Assembly: GCF_030814315.1 (NCBI RefSeq)
Contig: NZ_JAUSUV010000015.1
Coordinates: 1 to 61,986, forward strand
Length of the DNA stretch: 61,986 nucleotides
Source of the DNA: Croceifilum oryzae
GTDB lineage: Bacteria; Bacillota; Bacilli; Thermoactinomycetales; Thermoactinomycetaceae
Reading direction: 5' to 3'
Below are positions 1-7,775 of this stretch, in pieces. The notes beneath the pieces are model-generated. The model was not told where the DNA came from. It did no database searches and saw nothing but the letters and a program-made list of their open reading frames with translations. Each line of letters starts with the position of its first letter. The stretch's first letter is position 1. The translations under genes were made by a program, and so were the position numbers.

Positions 1-95
1 GATCGTGAATGTATAACACACTAAATGAATAATATCTAAATCTGCGATTTACAGAGAATAAGAGAGATCCACTCAATATTTCGGGGGTTAAGCCG
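1..95. repeat. 95-bp inverted terminal repeat, left copy
   Basis: Bases 1-95 are the exact reverse complement of bases 61892-61986, and identity stops abruptly at base 96. No transposase lies beside either copy. Most likely both contig ends run into the same repeated sequence in opposite orientation, so that the assembler stopped there. A true inverted repeat flanking the whole segment is possible but cannot be decided here. The reading frame of the subtilase-like fragment passes through this copy. Confidence 0.95.
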
Positions 96-836
96 GTTCC
101 AGGATTAGTAGAAGGACATGGACTTGATTATTTTGGGGGTACGTGTGGTACATCAACGCTGGTAGCAGGATTTAGTGCGTATTTAATGTCAATGATGCCT
201 GACCTCACTCCGAATGATATACGCAATGTTTTGATAGAGAAAGCAGATATGGTAGAAGGGTTAACTGCTCCCATATTTAATGCTGGTAAAGCATTAAAAG
301 CTTTGCAAGAAGGTTACCGAAACGGTAATACACCTTCTTTCGAGCCGTTAGTGGAAGTAGTAGATGCGAGTGAGTCCATTCGATCAGAAAATCCTGTAGA
401 GAGAGCGTTAGCATTGACCATTTTAATTAAGGGTAACAAGCTATCAAGAGATGAAATATGGGCATACACAGATGATGAATCTCCAATGGTGAAAAAGGTA
501 GCTGTGCAGGGATTGGGAGATTCATTTGATTGCATCGAGAGAGAAAAGTATTGGAATCGAGTTCACCAAGAATCTAGTGAATACGGCATGAAGGAATGGT
601 GGGCGTATGTGTTATTTTTTACAACAACAAAAGAAGAGTTAGAACAATGGATGTCTCTTGTTGACTATAAATCGATTGATATTTGGATATGTATTAATTT
701 GTTCCTGCGAAAGCACTATCCACATGCACCTGAGATAGATATTCAGCCTGATCCAGATCCTACATTATTACATTCTCTGATGTATCCAGTGTTGATATGG
801 TATAAAGGTTGGAAGGCTGTTCACCATAGGTCATAA
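33..836 (+). CDS. C-terminal part of a subtilase-like (S8) protein, cut by the contig edge
   Basis: The frame is open from base 33 (after an in-frame TAA at 30-32) to a TAA at 834-836, and no convincing start precedes the similarity. Around bases 138-215 it reads GGTCGTSTLVAG followed by a 'PDLTPNDIR' stretch. This is the GTS serine box and following helix of S8 peptidases, with an unusual Cys before GTS and no Ala-Thr-Pro after it. The roughly 130 C-terminal residues are not protease and look helical and HEAT-like (a block around ERALALTILIKG and VKKVAVQGLGD). Asp and His of the triad would lie upstream and are not in the window. The first ATG in frame is at 186, but it falls inside the conserved region, so a start there would be artificial. 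Partial gene; activity cannot be judged. Confidence 0.6.
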   Translation, partial: YLNLRFTENKRDPLNISGVKPVPGLVEGHGLDYFGGTCGTSTLVAGFSAYLMSMMPDLTPNDIRNVLIEKADMVEGLTAPIFNAGKALKALQEGYRNGNTPSFEPLVEVVDASESIRSENPVERALALTILIKGNKLSRDEIWAYTDDESPMVKKVAVQGLGDSFDCIEREKYWNRVHQESSEYGMKEWWAYVLFFTTTKEELEQWMSLVDYKSIDIWICINLFLRKHYPHAPEIDIQPDPDPTLLHSLMYPVLIWYKGWKAVHHRS

Positions 837-859
837 TAGTTCAGATAAGGGTGATTTTT

Positions 860-1315
860 GTGATTAAAGAGCGTTTCACAGCTCCTGTTACGATTCATTT
901 ACTTCTCATGAAGGAAGATGCGATTTTGCTTCTTCGTCGTTACAATACAGGATATGAAGATGGGAATTATAGTGTCGTAGCTGGGCACTTGGATGGTAGA
1001 GAGACTGTCAAGCAGGCTGCAATCAGGGAAGCGAAAGAGGAAGCTGGAGTTGATATTCTAGAAGAGGATGTAGAGATGGTTAGTGTAATGCATCGGATAG
1101 AAGGTTATGAGCGAGTTGATTTTTTCGCTGTGATAAGGGAGTGGGAAGGAGAAATAGTAAATCTAGGGCCTCATAAATGTGATGATCTACGCTTTTTTCC
1201 TCTAGGGGATCTTCCTTCTAATGTGATTCCTTACATCTCGCGTGCGATTGATAATTATAGAGATAAAAGATGGTTTGATAGTTTTGGTTGGAGTGAAGAA
1301 CAGTTTCATAGGTAA
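860..1315 (+). CDS. NUDIX hydrolase
   Basis: Hydrolyses a nucleoside diphosphate linked to another moiety; the substrate cannot be told from the sequence. The NUDIX box is complete: G, five residues, E, seven residues, then REAKEEAGV (about residues 39-61), with the metal-binding REXXEE core. The length of 151 residues is usual for a single-domain enzyme. GTG at 860 is preferred over GTG at 851, because the ribosome site AAGGGTGA at 847-854 would overlap the earlier start. It lies alone between a broken subtilase-like gene and a convergent tyrS, from which it is separated by a strong hairpin. It could be a mutT-like sanitising enzyme or a salvage enzyme. Confidence 0.85.
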   Translation: MIKERFTAPVTIHLLLMKEDAILLLRRYNTGYEDGNYSVVAGHLDGRETVKQAAIREAKEEAGVDILEEDVEMVSVMHRIEGYERVDFFAVIREWEGEIVNLGPHKCDDLRFFPLGDLPSNVIPYISRAIDNYRDKRWFDSFGWSEEQFHR

Positions 1316-1325
1316 TCCCAAATAA

Positions 1326-1358
1326 CACAATCCTCTGGCTTGATGTCAGAGGATTGTG
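1326..1358. terminator. Bidirectional hairpin between NUDIX gene and tyrS
   Basis: A perfect 12-bp stem (CACAATCCTCTG with its complement at 1347-1358) and a 9-nt loop lie between two converging genes. The U-tracts on both sides are weak, so termination strength is uncertain. Confidence 0.65.
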
Positions 1359-1364
1359 CTATTC

Positions 1365-2609
1365 TCAAATCGAAATATGAAAATACTTATGCTTCCCAAC
1401 ACGAACCATTCCAGATTCTATCACGTCATCATCAATTGATAGAATTTGTTCTGTTTCGCCGATGGCTCGTACACCTTGTTGTTGAAACATTCTTCTTAAC
1501 TCACTTTTGCTTGAGAAGCTATTGCTATCAAAAAGGACCTCGAAGTAGGTTGTTCCTTTAGTGGTAGAGAGTTGAATGCAATCACTTGCTGTTACTTCGC
1601 GCTTGGAGTACTTTCGTTCAAAATGCTCTCGATGTGTTAATCCGTCGTCAAGGTGTTTTGTTTCTAAAGCAACGAGATAGGTTCCTAATTGCTTTTTTGC
1701 CTCGAGTGGGTGAGTGGATATGAACGTCTGCAACTCTTCGATCTCTTTCTCATGAACATCAGCAAAGCTAAGGAAATACTCCATGATTAGATGATCCGGA
1801 ATGGACATAATCTTGCCGAATTTATCTTCTACTGTAGAGCGGACGGCGATGTAGTTTTCGAAGCTTTTACTCATTTTACGTCCATCTCCAGCAGTTCCTT
1901 CTAGGATGGGAGTCGTTAGGATAACTTCTTCCTTCATGCCATAAATCTCCATTACTTTCCGGCATTGTTGGAAGTTGAGAAGTTGATCGATACCACCTAA
2001 CTCGATATCTGATTCTAGATTAACGGAATCAAGTGCCATTAATACACCGTAACACACTTCAGCAAGAGAAACTCCTTGTTGATTTTCAAGTCGTTTGCGG
2101 AAGTCATTTCGTTGAGTAGCTTCGGCTAGACTCATCTGTTGAAAAATCGCAAAGATATCAGGCAATGTGGTGGAGCTTAACCATTGTGAGTTGTAATGCA
2201 CTTGCATTTTATCAACATCAATATAGGTACTTACTTGATCAGTGTAGGTTTTCGTATTTTCCGCGATGTCTTCTGTACTTAAAGGTTTCCGACTCGTTTC
2301 TCGACCAGATGGATCTCCAATCCGAGCGGTGAAGTCGCCGATAATGAAATCAATGTGATGACCGGCTCTTGCAAACTGATTGAGTAAAAGAAGAGGTACG
2401 ATATGTCCCAAATGAATTTCTGCACCTGTTGGGTCAATCCCTAACTTTACTCGTAATTGTCTATCCTCAGAAAGCAATTCTAGTAGTCGATCCTGAGTTA
2501 AAATTTCTTGGCATTTAGTGCGAACAAAAGATAGAAGTTCTTTAGGAGCAATTCCGACCCATGATTCTTGGCTTCTAGTAAAGAAGTGTTGATCATATCG
2601 CTTTTCCAT
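1365..2609 (-). CDS. tyrS: Tyrosyl-tRNA synthetase
   Basis: Charges tRNA-Tyr with tyrosine in the cytoplasm. Class I signatures are present: HLGH at about residue 67 and KMSKS at about residue 246, with a C-terminal S4-like RNA-binding domain (about 350-414). The N-terminus carries roughly 50 residues before the catalytic fold, as in the TyrZ-type bacterial enzymes. ATG at 2609 is used; a TTG three bases upstream is also possible, and GGAGGT sits 6-9 bases ahead. No T-box leader (no GGTGGNACCGCG-like element) is seen upstream, which is unusual for a Firmicutes tyrS. The gene is downstream of, and codirectional with, the Argonaute gene, but a hairpin and 272 bases intervene. It could be a second copy or the only copy; the window cannot tell. 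Confidence 0.92.
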   Translation of the reverse strand: MEKRYDQHFFTRSQESWVGIAPKELLSFVRTKCQEILTQDRLLELLSEDRQLRVKLGIDPTGAEIHLGHIVPLLLLNQFARAGHHIDFIIGDFTARIGDPSGRETSRKPLSTEDIAENTKTYTDQVSTYIDVDKMQVHYNSQWLSSTTLPDIFAIFQQMSLAEATQRNDFRKRLENQQGVSLAEVCYGVLMALDSVNLESDIELGGIDQLLNFQQCRKVMEIYGMKEEVILTTPILEGTAGDGRKMSKSFENYIAVRSTVEDKFGKIMSIPDHLIMEYFLSFADVHEKEIEELQTFISTHPLEAKKQLGTYLVALETKHLDDGLTHREHFERKYSKREVTASDCIQLSTTKGTTYFEVLFDSNSFSSKSELRRMFQQQGVRAIGETEQILSIDDDVIESGMVRVGKHKYFHISI

Positions 2610-2792
2610 CAAACACTTACCTCCAAGATGAATTGTTAGATTTGATTGATACCAGTTTACTTGTTATGGAAGAGGAAAATCAACTTATGAAGGATTAATT
2701 TTTTGAATAGTTTTCAAATTATGACGATGGGAGGTTGTTCTAAAAATAATCGGTGGTTGGGAGGCATTTCTATTCGGTAAGTGTATAGAATA

Positions 2793-2813
2793 ACCGCCCA
2801 GTTAATGGGCGGT
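2793..2813 (-). terminator. Hairpin downstream of the Argonaute gene
   Basis: The stem ACCGCCCA / TGGGCGGT with a 5-nt loop lies 72-92 bases after the Argonaute stop codon on the minus strand. The following U-tract is short. The rest of 2613-2884 shows no gene. Confidence 0.5.
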
Positions 2814-2884
2814 ACAAGAGAATCATAGAGACTAAACAAGAAAGCATGATATATCTATTAATCGTACATCCTTCTCGGATGAAC

Positions 2885-5152
2885 TTAGACAAAGGGAAGA
2901 CGATTTTTGATACCATTACTTGGTAATTGGCCACGTAGATAAAAGGTTGAACTTGCGTCAGCATAAGCAATTGGTGCAGGTAATCTACCTTTGTTCAGCG
3001 TATGGATTTGCATAAATGTTAGGTGGTAAGCATCCTGCATGATTTGCTTCATGGAGGTATTGCCCAGTTTTCGTTCGATACGAATCGGTTCCGCCATACC
3101 CACTGAGTCATGGGGTGACGTAGCCGTCAAATAACCAATCCCTGTTTCTTCCGAGAAATAAGTAAGTCCGATTTCAGTTCGATAAGTTCCATCTTCTTCA
3201 ATTGCCATACGTCGATTGGGCTTCTTCACGATCGATAGATAATCAAAGGTAATGCCTCGTTTTCCAAGAATATCTTTAAACACTTGCATCTCAGCAGTGT
3301 GCCCTTTTCCATCACGATAAATGGTAATATGACGCAAACGTCGCTTCTGTTCATCATAAAACCGTTTGACCTGGCTAATAATCGTCTCAATCGTCTCTTT
3401 ACTGATAACTTCCCCTCTTTCACTGGATCCCACTGGTTCACAACTCACAATAGAGCCGTATTGGCTGACTACCTGTACTGATCCTGAGGCATTCTTGCCA
3501 TCCTCTCGACTGACATCCAAACCAATATAGGCATCAGAGGTAAGAGAGGCATTCAATAGCCATGGTTGTATACCTGCTTTAGCGTACATACCTAAGAGGA
3601 TATTTCCATGATAATATAAAGGGTTTTTTGGTCTTAATGAATCTGATCGATATTCTTCGATGGAATCCATCGTTGTTACTTGACTGAAGATCGTTTTTTT
3701 ACCAAGCTCTTTTTTTAAAATCCGATAGATATTAGGTTGATTCATGTAATTTCGTTTCAAATGAAATCCGTGATTCTTACGGCTGTCCGACGGCAATACA
3801 ACAAGGGGAATAATGGGTGTGTCTTTCTGTTTATTTTCTAATAATTCTTTTGTTGCTATGACTTCCTCATCTGCTAATTTTGTCATATAGTCTAATGTCT
3901 TATGATCATTCCACTCAAGGTTTACCGCTTTTCCTTTTTCTTTAATGAGTGTTATGCCCCATTTTTTGGATAGTTCTTCCAGGTGTTTCCTCCATTTATC
4001 TATGGTTATGTGTGTTTCCAGAAGTTGATCTTTTGTCGAAGAATTCGTACGACCTTGCACAACCAGTCGATAATGTAACTGTTTATTACTATGTACAACA
4101 CCACCTGTTCTAAGTCCGTTTGTAATCGACGAACCCACCTTTTTGCTATTGACAAGTATAGTCTTCTTGTTACCAAAAAGTAGAGTAGGAGGCAGTAAGA
4201 CTTCTTGTTCATATCCCAACTCAGAGGCGAGCAAACCTTTTTGGGAATAGGAAAGTTTCCCTTTTTGCATCACTATCTCGATCAGCCGTAGTGACTTGGT
4301 CATCTTATCATGAGCTCCTAGTTTGCTCAGACTGCGAGTACGTTGTTTTGTTTTACGATTAATATCAGCTCGCTCTTTTTCAATTCGAGAGTAATCGATC
4401 TCTGGTCGTAAAAGATGTTGGGGGTATACATACTTCTTATTATTAGTCCCTCTTACGAGAATGGCCCGCATCTCCGGATTTTTTCCTTTCATGACATATG
4501 ACCGGTTATTGTTTTTGTAATATTGAAACAATGTTTGTCCTTGTAACTCTTTTTCAAAAATGTCACGATACGTACGTTTATCAATACGTAAAAATTCATA
4601 ACGTGTATGTGTATTACGATCGATCACATAGCACTCTTCCTCTAAGTTTGCTCCATTACGTATATAATCTTCTAGCGTTCTAGTCGAAGTATATCGGACT
4701 GTATAATCGAACCCAATTTGAATGGTACCACTTCTATCTACGAGACAAGAGAGTTTAAGCCCTTCTCGGCCTTCATATTCACCAATTGTCTCAATCGGGT
4801 CCTTCCAGATCAATGTTCGATTATCGAAATAAGTAAAGTCTCTGCATTGATGAGCGAGGTCTGACAGGAGCACTCTTTCTAGAAGCTTCCGTTCATTTTC
4901 ACGAGTTGGATCAATGACACGATGTTCACTTTGTGTAAAGGAATATGGCTCTTGGTGTTGAATCGATTGCGACGAGGCTATCCAATTTTGATAGAAGTTA
5001 ATTGGCTGAAAGTCATTGGCCTTTCGTAAATCATATGTAACTTGCCCATTTGCTGACTCTACTTCCTCTTGCCTCACAGGATGATTATAGAGGTATAGAG
5101 GAAAATCATGAATCGTTGAGTCTAGTTTCCAATCTGTTAGAATATAGCGCAA
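2885..5152 (-). CDS. Long prokaryotic Argonaute with complete catalytic tetrad
   Basis: A 755-residue guide-directed nuclease of the Argonaute superfamily, in the size range of full N-PAZ-MID-PIWI (long-A) proteins. The PIWI domain occupies about residues 535-755. The four catalytic acids can be placed as D546 (GLDVSR), E581 (SERGE), D614 (YRDGK) and D732 (YADAS), with spacings of 35, 33 and 118, very close to known active enzymes. The MID pocket for the guide 5' phosphate reads Y476, K480, Q491 and K525; the last lies in the YAKAG stretch. The start is TTG at 5152 with AAGGAT upstream, and an in-frame stop at 5159-5161 limits earlier starts. It has its own sigma-A promoter. No partner nuclease, helicase, Sir2 or TIR gene is adjacent. 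Family knowledge predicts DNA-guided target cleavage and defence against plasmids or phage. Guide and target type are not decidable from sequence. Confidence 0.95.
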   Translation of the reverse strand: MRYILTDWKLDSTIHDFPLYLYNHPVRQEEVESANGQVTYDLRKANDFQPINFYQNWIASSQSIQHQEPYSFTQSEHRVIDPTRENERKLLERVLLSDLAHQCRDFTYFDNRTLIWKDPIETIGEYEGREGLKLSCLVDRSGTIQIGFDYTVRYTSTRTLEDYIRNGANLEEECYVIDRNTHTRYEFLRIDKRTYRDIFEKELQGQTLFQYYKNNNRSYVMKGKNPEMRAILVRGTNNKKYVYPQHLLRPEIDYSRIEKERADINRKTKQRTRSLSKLGAHDKMTKSLRLIEIVMQKGKLSYSQKGLLASELGYEQEVLLPPTLLFGNKKTILVNSKKVGSSITNGLRTGGVVHSNKQLHYRLVVQGRTNSSTKDQLLETHITIDKWRKHLEELSKKWGITLIKEKGKAVNLEWNDHKTLDYMTKLADEEVIATKELLENKQKDTPIIPLVVLPSDSRKNHGFHLKRNYMNQPNIYRILKKELGKKTIFSQVTTMDSIEEYRSDSLRPKNPLYYHGNILLGMYAKAGIQPWLLNASLTSDAYIGLDVSREDGKNASGSVQVVSQYGSIVSCEPVGSSERGEVISKETIETIISQVKRFYDEQKRRLRHITIYRDGKGHTAEMQVFKDILGKRGITFDYLSIVKKPNRRMAIEEDGTYRTEIGLTYFSEETGIGYLTATSPHDSVGMAEPIRIERKLGNTSMKQIMQDAYHLTFMQIHTLNKGRLPAPIAYADASSTFYLRGQLPSNGIKNRLPFV

Positions 5153-5177
5153 AGTCAGTCACATCCTTTTTTCTCAT

Positions 5178-5206
5178 ATTATAGAATGAGGTTACAATGT
5201 AGACAA
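5178..5206 (-). promoter_or_regulatory. Sigma-A promoter of the Argonaute gene
   Basis: On the minus strand TTGTCT (5201-5206) is followed after exactly 17 bases by TATAAT (5178-5183), near-consensus for sigma-A. Transcription would begin about 20 bases before the TTG start codon, so the gene is expressed from its own constitutive-type promoter. The rest of the 5153-5340 gap holds nothing else recognisable. Confidence 0.75.
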
Positions 5207-5340
5207 GTATATTTTTTATACAATAAACTATTTTTCATGAAAATTGAAAGATTGTCCTCAGTGTATATGCATATTTGTGAAGTACAATGATTGGATATTG
5301 GATTACGATAGGGAGAAAATAGACAGTATCTTTTTGAAAT

Positions 5341-5383
5341 AACAAAAGCTTGAGAGCCCACAGTGGATTCTCAAGCTTTTGTT
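5341..5383. terminator. Terminator hairpin, copy 1 of a repeated sequence
   Basis: A 15-bp stem built on AAAAGCTTGAGA / TCTCAAGCTTTT, with T-rich flanks on both sides, lies after the end of the cobalamin-binding-type gene. Its core is nearly identical to hairpins at 6273-6303 and 8529-8567, including the loop. Confidence 0.8.
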
Positions 5384-5399
5384 TATTTCAGTCACCGTG

Positions 5400-6224
5400 T
5401 TATTTCAATTGAATCCGTGGATCTTGCCATAAATCTTCACTAGCTGGTTCGAAGTGAGAGGGGGCTAATAAGTGAGCTAAATGCTTGATTCCGACTAATA
5501 AGCGGGGAGAGGGTCGACAGAACCAGCCTTCTTCGCAGATATGAATGAGGTTCGGGTTGGTTAGAGGGGTATTTTGCCAGTCAGGCCTTGTTGTAAACAT
5601 ATCTTTCTTGATTCGATGTTTCTCAATACCGGTCCAGATAACCATGACGAGGTCTGGATTGCGGTTTACCACCTCAAGCCAGTTTGTCTGAACACTTTCT
5701 TGTGGATGATCGGCAAAGATATTATAGGCTCCTACTAGTTCGCTTACTTCGGTTAACCAATTTCCTTGTCCAGGTGTAAAGATGGGCTTTGGCCACCACT
5801 CCCAATAAATGCGAGGAATGGATTGGAATGAGGGCATATGTGAACGGATCATCTCTACGGATTGGGTCAAATGAGCAACTAGCTTTTGAGCTTCTGGTAA
5901 TCGCTTAGTATAAGACCCTACAAGTAAGACATCTTCTAAAATATCATTCCAAGATTTTGGATTGAGCGTAATATGGGGAATCCCTCTTTCCTCGAGCTGC
6001 TTAATATTCTTCTCCATTCCAGGAACGCTCAAGGAAGCGATGACGAGGTCGGGTTGTAATTCTTCGACTAAATCGATATCAATTGATAAATCAGGACCTA
6101 AACGTGGTAGATCAGCATAATCAGGGGGGAAATCTGAAAAGTCATCCACTCCGACTAGAAGATCTTTTGCCCCTAGGTAATGGAGAATTTCGGTATTACT
6201 AGGACAGATTGATACGATTCTCAC
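5400..6224 (-). CDS. Cobalamin-binding-type periplasmic-binding-fold protein, no signal peptide
   Basis: 274 residues beginning MRIVSICPSNTEILHYLGA, the first strand of the BtuF/FhuD-type (class III) solute-binding fold. It has the usual long mid-helix and a C-terminal lobe containing GWFCRPSPRLLVG. There is no signal peptide or lipobox, so it is predicted cytosolic, and no ABC permease or ATPase lies nearby. Proteins of this kind are commonly annotated as cobalamin-binding, but the ligand here is inferred from family resemblance only. It is transcribed alone between two hairpin terminators. Alternative ligands are other corrinoids or haem-like molecules. Confidence 0.75.
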   Translation of the reverse strand: MRIVSICPSNTEILHYLGAKDLLVGVDDFSDFPPDYADLPRLGPDLSIDIDLVEELQPDLVIASLSVPGMEKNIKQLEERGIPHITLNPKSWNDILEDVLLVGSYTKRLPEAQKLVAHLTQSVEMIRSHMPSFQSIPRIYWEWWPKPIFTPGQGNWLTEVSELVGAYNIFADHPQESVQTNWLEVVNRNPDLVMVIWTGIEKHRIKKDMFTTRPDWQNTPLTNPNLIHICEEGWFCRPSPRLLVGIKHLAHLLAPSHFEPASEDLWQDPRIQLK

Positions 6225-6272
6225 GGTTTCTCCTACTTTCTAATGTATTCTGCTTGATATCAGAGGATGGTT

Positions 6273-6303
6273 AGCTTGAGAATCTACAGTGGATTCTCAA
6301 GCT
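6273..6303. terminator. Terminator hairpin, copy 2 of a repeated sequence
   Basis: The 12-bp stem AGCTTGAGAATC / GATTCTCAAGCT has a 7-nt loop and lies just after the end of the AraC-type regulator gene (minus strand). It shares 26 of 29 core bases with the copy at 5341-5383. Confidence 0.75.
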
Positions 6304-6323
6304 ATTTTGTTTTCTATTACAAA

Positions 6324-7232
6324 TCACCGTGGTAAGTAGTCATCCCGAAAGCGCTGGATGTCCTTTATCGGTGGGAGACCAAACATACGGGCATATTCGC
6401 GGCTAAAGTGTGAGGGGCTTTCGTAGCCGACTTGAAAAGCAGCGTCTGCGGCTTCTATCGATTCGGTGAGAAGGAGTCGGCGAGCCTCTTGGAGCCTGAT
6501 CTGTTTTTGGTATTGGTTAGGGCTCATTCCGGTTATTTCTTTGAAGTAGTGATATAAGGAGGAAGCACTCATACGTGCTTCTTTTGCTAGTTCATCGATA
6601 GGCAGAGGTAGGGCGAAGTCGGATTTAAGCCGCTCCATTACTTTTGCGATCCGATGCGAGTGACTACCGATTAAGGCAAACTGCTTAAGGGAAGCGTTTT
6701 GTTCGTCTTGAAGAACACGATAGATGATCTCGCGAATGGTATACGGTGCTAGTACGGCAATGTCTGCCGGAGTCTCTAATAATTTGACAAGTCGTAGTAC
6801 CGCATCATAAAGCGTGTCGTTCAGAGGGCTTATCACGAGACCACTTCCGGATTCAGGTTTGGCTTTTACCGTTTGTTCGGATGCTTGAATGACATCGAGA
6901 ATCTGGTTCATATCAAAGTTTAGTTGAAGACTTAAATAAGGAGTCTCTGGGGAAGCTTCGAGAACTTGCCCTGTGATGGGTAAATGTACAGAGGCTGTTA
7001 GAAAACTGCCGGGATCGTATTGATAGCTTTTTGATCCAAGCATGACCACTTTGGACCCTTGCGCGGTGATGCATAGAGACGGTTCGTAGACGGAATAGAT
7101 GGGTTCGGTTATCTGGGAAGCTCGAATAAAGCGCAAGGCAGGAATCGCTGTATCATGGATCCCATCCTGTTTGGTAAATTGATTGATCACCTGTACCAAC
7201 TCCCCTCTTGGCTTTACGGATTTTTCATCCAT
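6324..7232 (-). CDS. AraC-family transcriptional regulator
   Basis: 302 residues. The N-terminal AraC_N-type cupin domain (about 25-170, with YEPSLCITAQGSK and a phenylalanine-rich ligand pocket) is followed by two helix-turn-helix motifs in the C-terminal 100 residues (MSASSLYHYFKEITGMSP and VGYESPSHFSREYARMFG). This layout matches the YqhC-like group, which often controls neighbouring oxidoreductases. It is divergent from the lipoprotein and short-chain dehydrogenase genes at 7390-8507, so those are the likely targets. An effector such as an aldehyde is plausible from the family but not shown. Confidence 0.9.
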   Translation of the reverse strand: MDEKSVKPRGELVQVINQFTKQDGIHDTAIPALRFIRASQITEPIYSVYEPSLCITAQGSKVVMLGSKSYQYDPGSFLTASVHLPITGQVLEASPETPYLSLQLNFDMNQILDVIQASEQTVKAKPESGSGLVISPLNDTLYDAVLRLVKLLETPADIAVLAPYTIREIIYRVLQDEQNASLKQFALIGSHSHRIAKVMERLKSDFALPLPIDELAKEARMSASSLYHYFKEITGMSPNQYQKQIRLQEARRLLLTESIEAADAAFQVGYESPSHFSREYARMFGLPPIKDIQRFRDDYLPR

Positions 7233-7389
7233 TCTGATAACCTCCCCGATTTCAATTTCATTTTTTTAAAAGAATATAACTTTTTGGAGGATTAGGCAAT
7301 AGTCGTGTGTCATCCGACTACCGCCTTACATTTGACCAGAGCCATAATGGATTTATATCAAGTATTCCATTTGGCAAGGAGACAACGCT

Positions 7390-7746
7390 ATGAAACTCAA
7401 AAATAGACTTCTTGTCACCATAATTAGCATCATGATGCTTCCAGCTTGTTCAGAAGTGTCAATCCAATCGAATAGGAAAGAAGAGGATAGGATGAATAAT
7501 GGAAACAAAGATCCACATCCATACGTTGGCATGTGGGTGACGAAAGACGGATTCATACGGCACGAATTACTGCCGAACGGTCGATATGATGAAGCGCGCG
7601 GGAAACGGAAGAGTGCTTATCAGGGAAGCTATATCATCAAACAAAATCATATCGAATATGTAGATGATACTGGATTCACGGCCGACGGGGATTTTCGAGA
7701 GGGGGTCCTCTATCATGCGGGCATGGTGCTGTACCGGGAAAAATAG
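7390..7746 (+). CDS. Small lipoprotein with an Atu4866-like domain
   Basis: 118 residues. The signal peptide ends in the lipobox LPAC (Cys about residue 20), so the mature protein should be lipid-anchored outside the membrane. The C-terminal 75 residues (YVGMWVTKDGFIRHELLPNG and GVLYHAGMVLYRE) resemble the Atu4866 family of small beta-rich proteins, which often sit next to AraC regulators and oxidoreductases. AAGGAGA lies 7 bases ahead of the ATG. It is followed 29 bases later by a short-chain dehydrogenase gene in the same direction, probably cotranscribed. Biochemical role unknown. Confidence 0.75.
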   Translation: MKLKNRLLVTIISIMMLPACSEVSIQSNRKEEDRMNNGNKDPHPYVGMWVTKDGFIRHELLPNGRYDEARGKRKSAYQGSYIIKQNHIEYVDDTGFTADGDFREGVLYHAGMVLYREK

Positions 7747-7775
7747 GGACAATTAGATAGAAAGGGAGATGTAAG

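Noticed and set aside
2613-2884. T-box leader for tyrS
   Set aside because: Looked for the GGTGGNACCGCG-type motif on the minus strand and did not find it.
2770-2970. A 66-residue frame overlapping the 3' end of the Argonaute gene
   Set aside because: Out-of-frame shadow of the real gene with no ribosome site or similarity.
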